The position numbers and the translations under genes are program-made. From contig CAMLKG010000024.1 in assembly GCA_946480695.1 (NCBI GenBank), positions 4,504 through 68,503 on the forward strand: a stretch of DNA of 64,000 nt. Reading direction: 5' to 3'. The notes under the pieces were generated by a model. The model ran no database searches. It worked only from the letters and a program-made list of their open reading frames with translations, and had not been told where the DNA came from. This stretch comes from an uncultured Cellvibrio sp. Its GTDB lineage: Bacteria > Pseudomonadota > Gammaproteobacteria > Pseudomonadales > Cellvibrionaceae. Positions 63,439-64,000 of this stretch are shown here, one piece after another; the stretch's first letter is position 1; every line of letters starts with the position of its first letter.

Positions 63439-64000
63439 ATGGATAAAATAACCCGTTATGTATCGCGCACCGTCTTCACTGCCATTGCATTGACACTGCT
63501 GGTATTCCTCGCGCTGGATTTTATTTTTGGTTTGATTAGCCAATTGGAGAGTGTGACTGAACAGTACACTGCCTTTGAAGCCTTCAAATACATGCTTTTT
63601 ACTATGCCGAGGCGCCTGTATGACTATATCCCTTATTCATGTCTGATCGGTTGCCTTGCCGGTTTGGGCTTGCTGGCGAGCAGTAGTGAATTGGTAATTA
63701 TCCGTGCTGCCGGTGTGTCGGTAAAGCGTATCGCCTGGATGGCCTTGCGACCAACGTTGGTATTTATTGTTATTGCCTTGACGGTGGGGGAATTTGTCGC
63801 GCCCTATACTGAGCAAATGGCTGATAACCGTCGTCATTTCCTACGCTATAACGGTGTACAAAAAGCTCCGCAAAATATGTGGAATCGCGAGGGCAATGAA
63901 TTTATGTACGTCAATGCGGTTTTACCTAACGGCGTAGTGTATGGTTTAACCCGTTACCAGTTTAACGAACAGCACCAATTGCAATTGGCCAGTTTTACCC
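63439..64000 (+). CDS. lptG: LPS export permease LptG, N-terminal part (cut by window end)
   Basis: ATG 63439 starts 10 bp after lptF; the frame (MDKITRYVSRTVFTAIALTL) is open to the window end, 187 codons. It has TM1 (about 12-35), the conserved MPRRLYDYIPYSCLIGCLAGLG of TM2 (part), and ELVIIRAAGVSVKRIAWMAL coupling helix, as in LptG. It completes the LptFG dimer with its partner. The rest of the gene lies outside the window. Confidence 0.93.
   Translation, partial: MDKITRYVSRTVFTAIALTLLVFLALDFIFGLISQLESVTEQYTAFEAFKYMLFTMPRRLYDYIPYSCLIGCLAGLGLLASSSELVIIRAAGVSVKRIAWMALRPTLVFIVIALTVGEFVAPYTEQMADNRRHFLRYNGVQKAPQNMWNREGNEFMYVNAVLPNGVVYGLTRYQFNEQHQLQLASFT

Overview
This 64 kb window is chromosomal DNA of a Gram-negative gammaproteobacterium, most likely a Cellvibrio-type polysaccharide degrader (Cellvibrionaceae). 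The evidence is a complete-looking MSHA type IV pilus locus, gammaproteobacterial housekeeping neighbourhoods (nudJ-mnmA-hflD-purB, pepA-holC, lptF-lptG, prfB-lysS), and two secreted carbohydrate-active enzymes with the poly-serine linkers and small binding modules (CBM10-like, CBM5/12-like) typical of Cellvibrio. I see no tRNA, rRNA, CRISPR array, insertion sequence, prophage or defence island.

Layout. 1-16 kb: the MSHA pilus cluster, all on the + strand (mshI end, mshI2, J, K, L, M, N, E, G, F, then mshA, C, D, O, P, Q). The first half is the assembly machine: inner-membrane platform, secretin, ATPases and TPR protein. A 187-bp gap with a promoter candidate precedes the pilin mshA, which is followed by minor pilins and the giant adhesin-like MshQ. 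16-24.7 kb: an ACT-domain GcvR-like protein, yheU, rlmM, tusA, two uncharacterised genes, the pdxB/ATP-NAD-kinase-like/methyltransferase operon, alaA and msrB. 24.9-30 kb: an RND efflux adaptor and pump, then a LamG-like lipoprotein. 30-39.3 kb: proS, a HIT protein, an HU-like protein with a histone-H1-like tail and a structured leader, then a long minus-strand run (nudJ, mnmA, hflD, purB, roxA, GNAT, unknown). 39.5-44.6 kb: an unknown gene and a second RND adaptor and pump with a palindromic operator candidate upstream. 44.7-52 kb: mrp, a GH26 mannanase lipoprotein with two LacI-type operators, prfB with its programmed frameshift, lysS, and a GH18 chitinase. 52-64 kb: a DUF418 membrane protein, an RluA-type pseudouridine synthase, yaeQ, cnoX, a DUF4380-like lipoprotein, a YlqF/RbgA-type GTPase, an MFS sugar-efflux-like transporter, pepA-holC with an unknown third gene, and lptF-lptG (the last cut by the window end).

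How it fits together. The window combines surface attachment (the MSHA pilus, with an MshE ATPase that carries two c-di-GMP-binding MshEN motifs) with polymer degradation (mannanase, chitinase) in a mainly housekeeping background. The two CAZyme genes stand as single transcription units between core genes. The mannanase is the only gene here with an obvious dedicated repressor site: one operator lies in the -35/-10 spacer and one at the expected start point.

Most worth a second look: (1) a possible pseudoknot at the predicted 5' end of the HU-like mRNA; (2) the double LacI-type operator over the mannanase promoter; (3) an EF-hand-like calcium loop in the pilin MshA; (4) MshQ as a beta-solenoid/PA14/DUF6701-like surface protein; (5) several small unknown genes. 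I found no convincing wholly new multi-gene system. All coordinates and motifs were read by eye; family calls are from memory of the families, not from searches.
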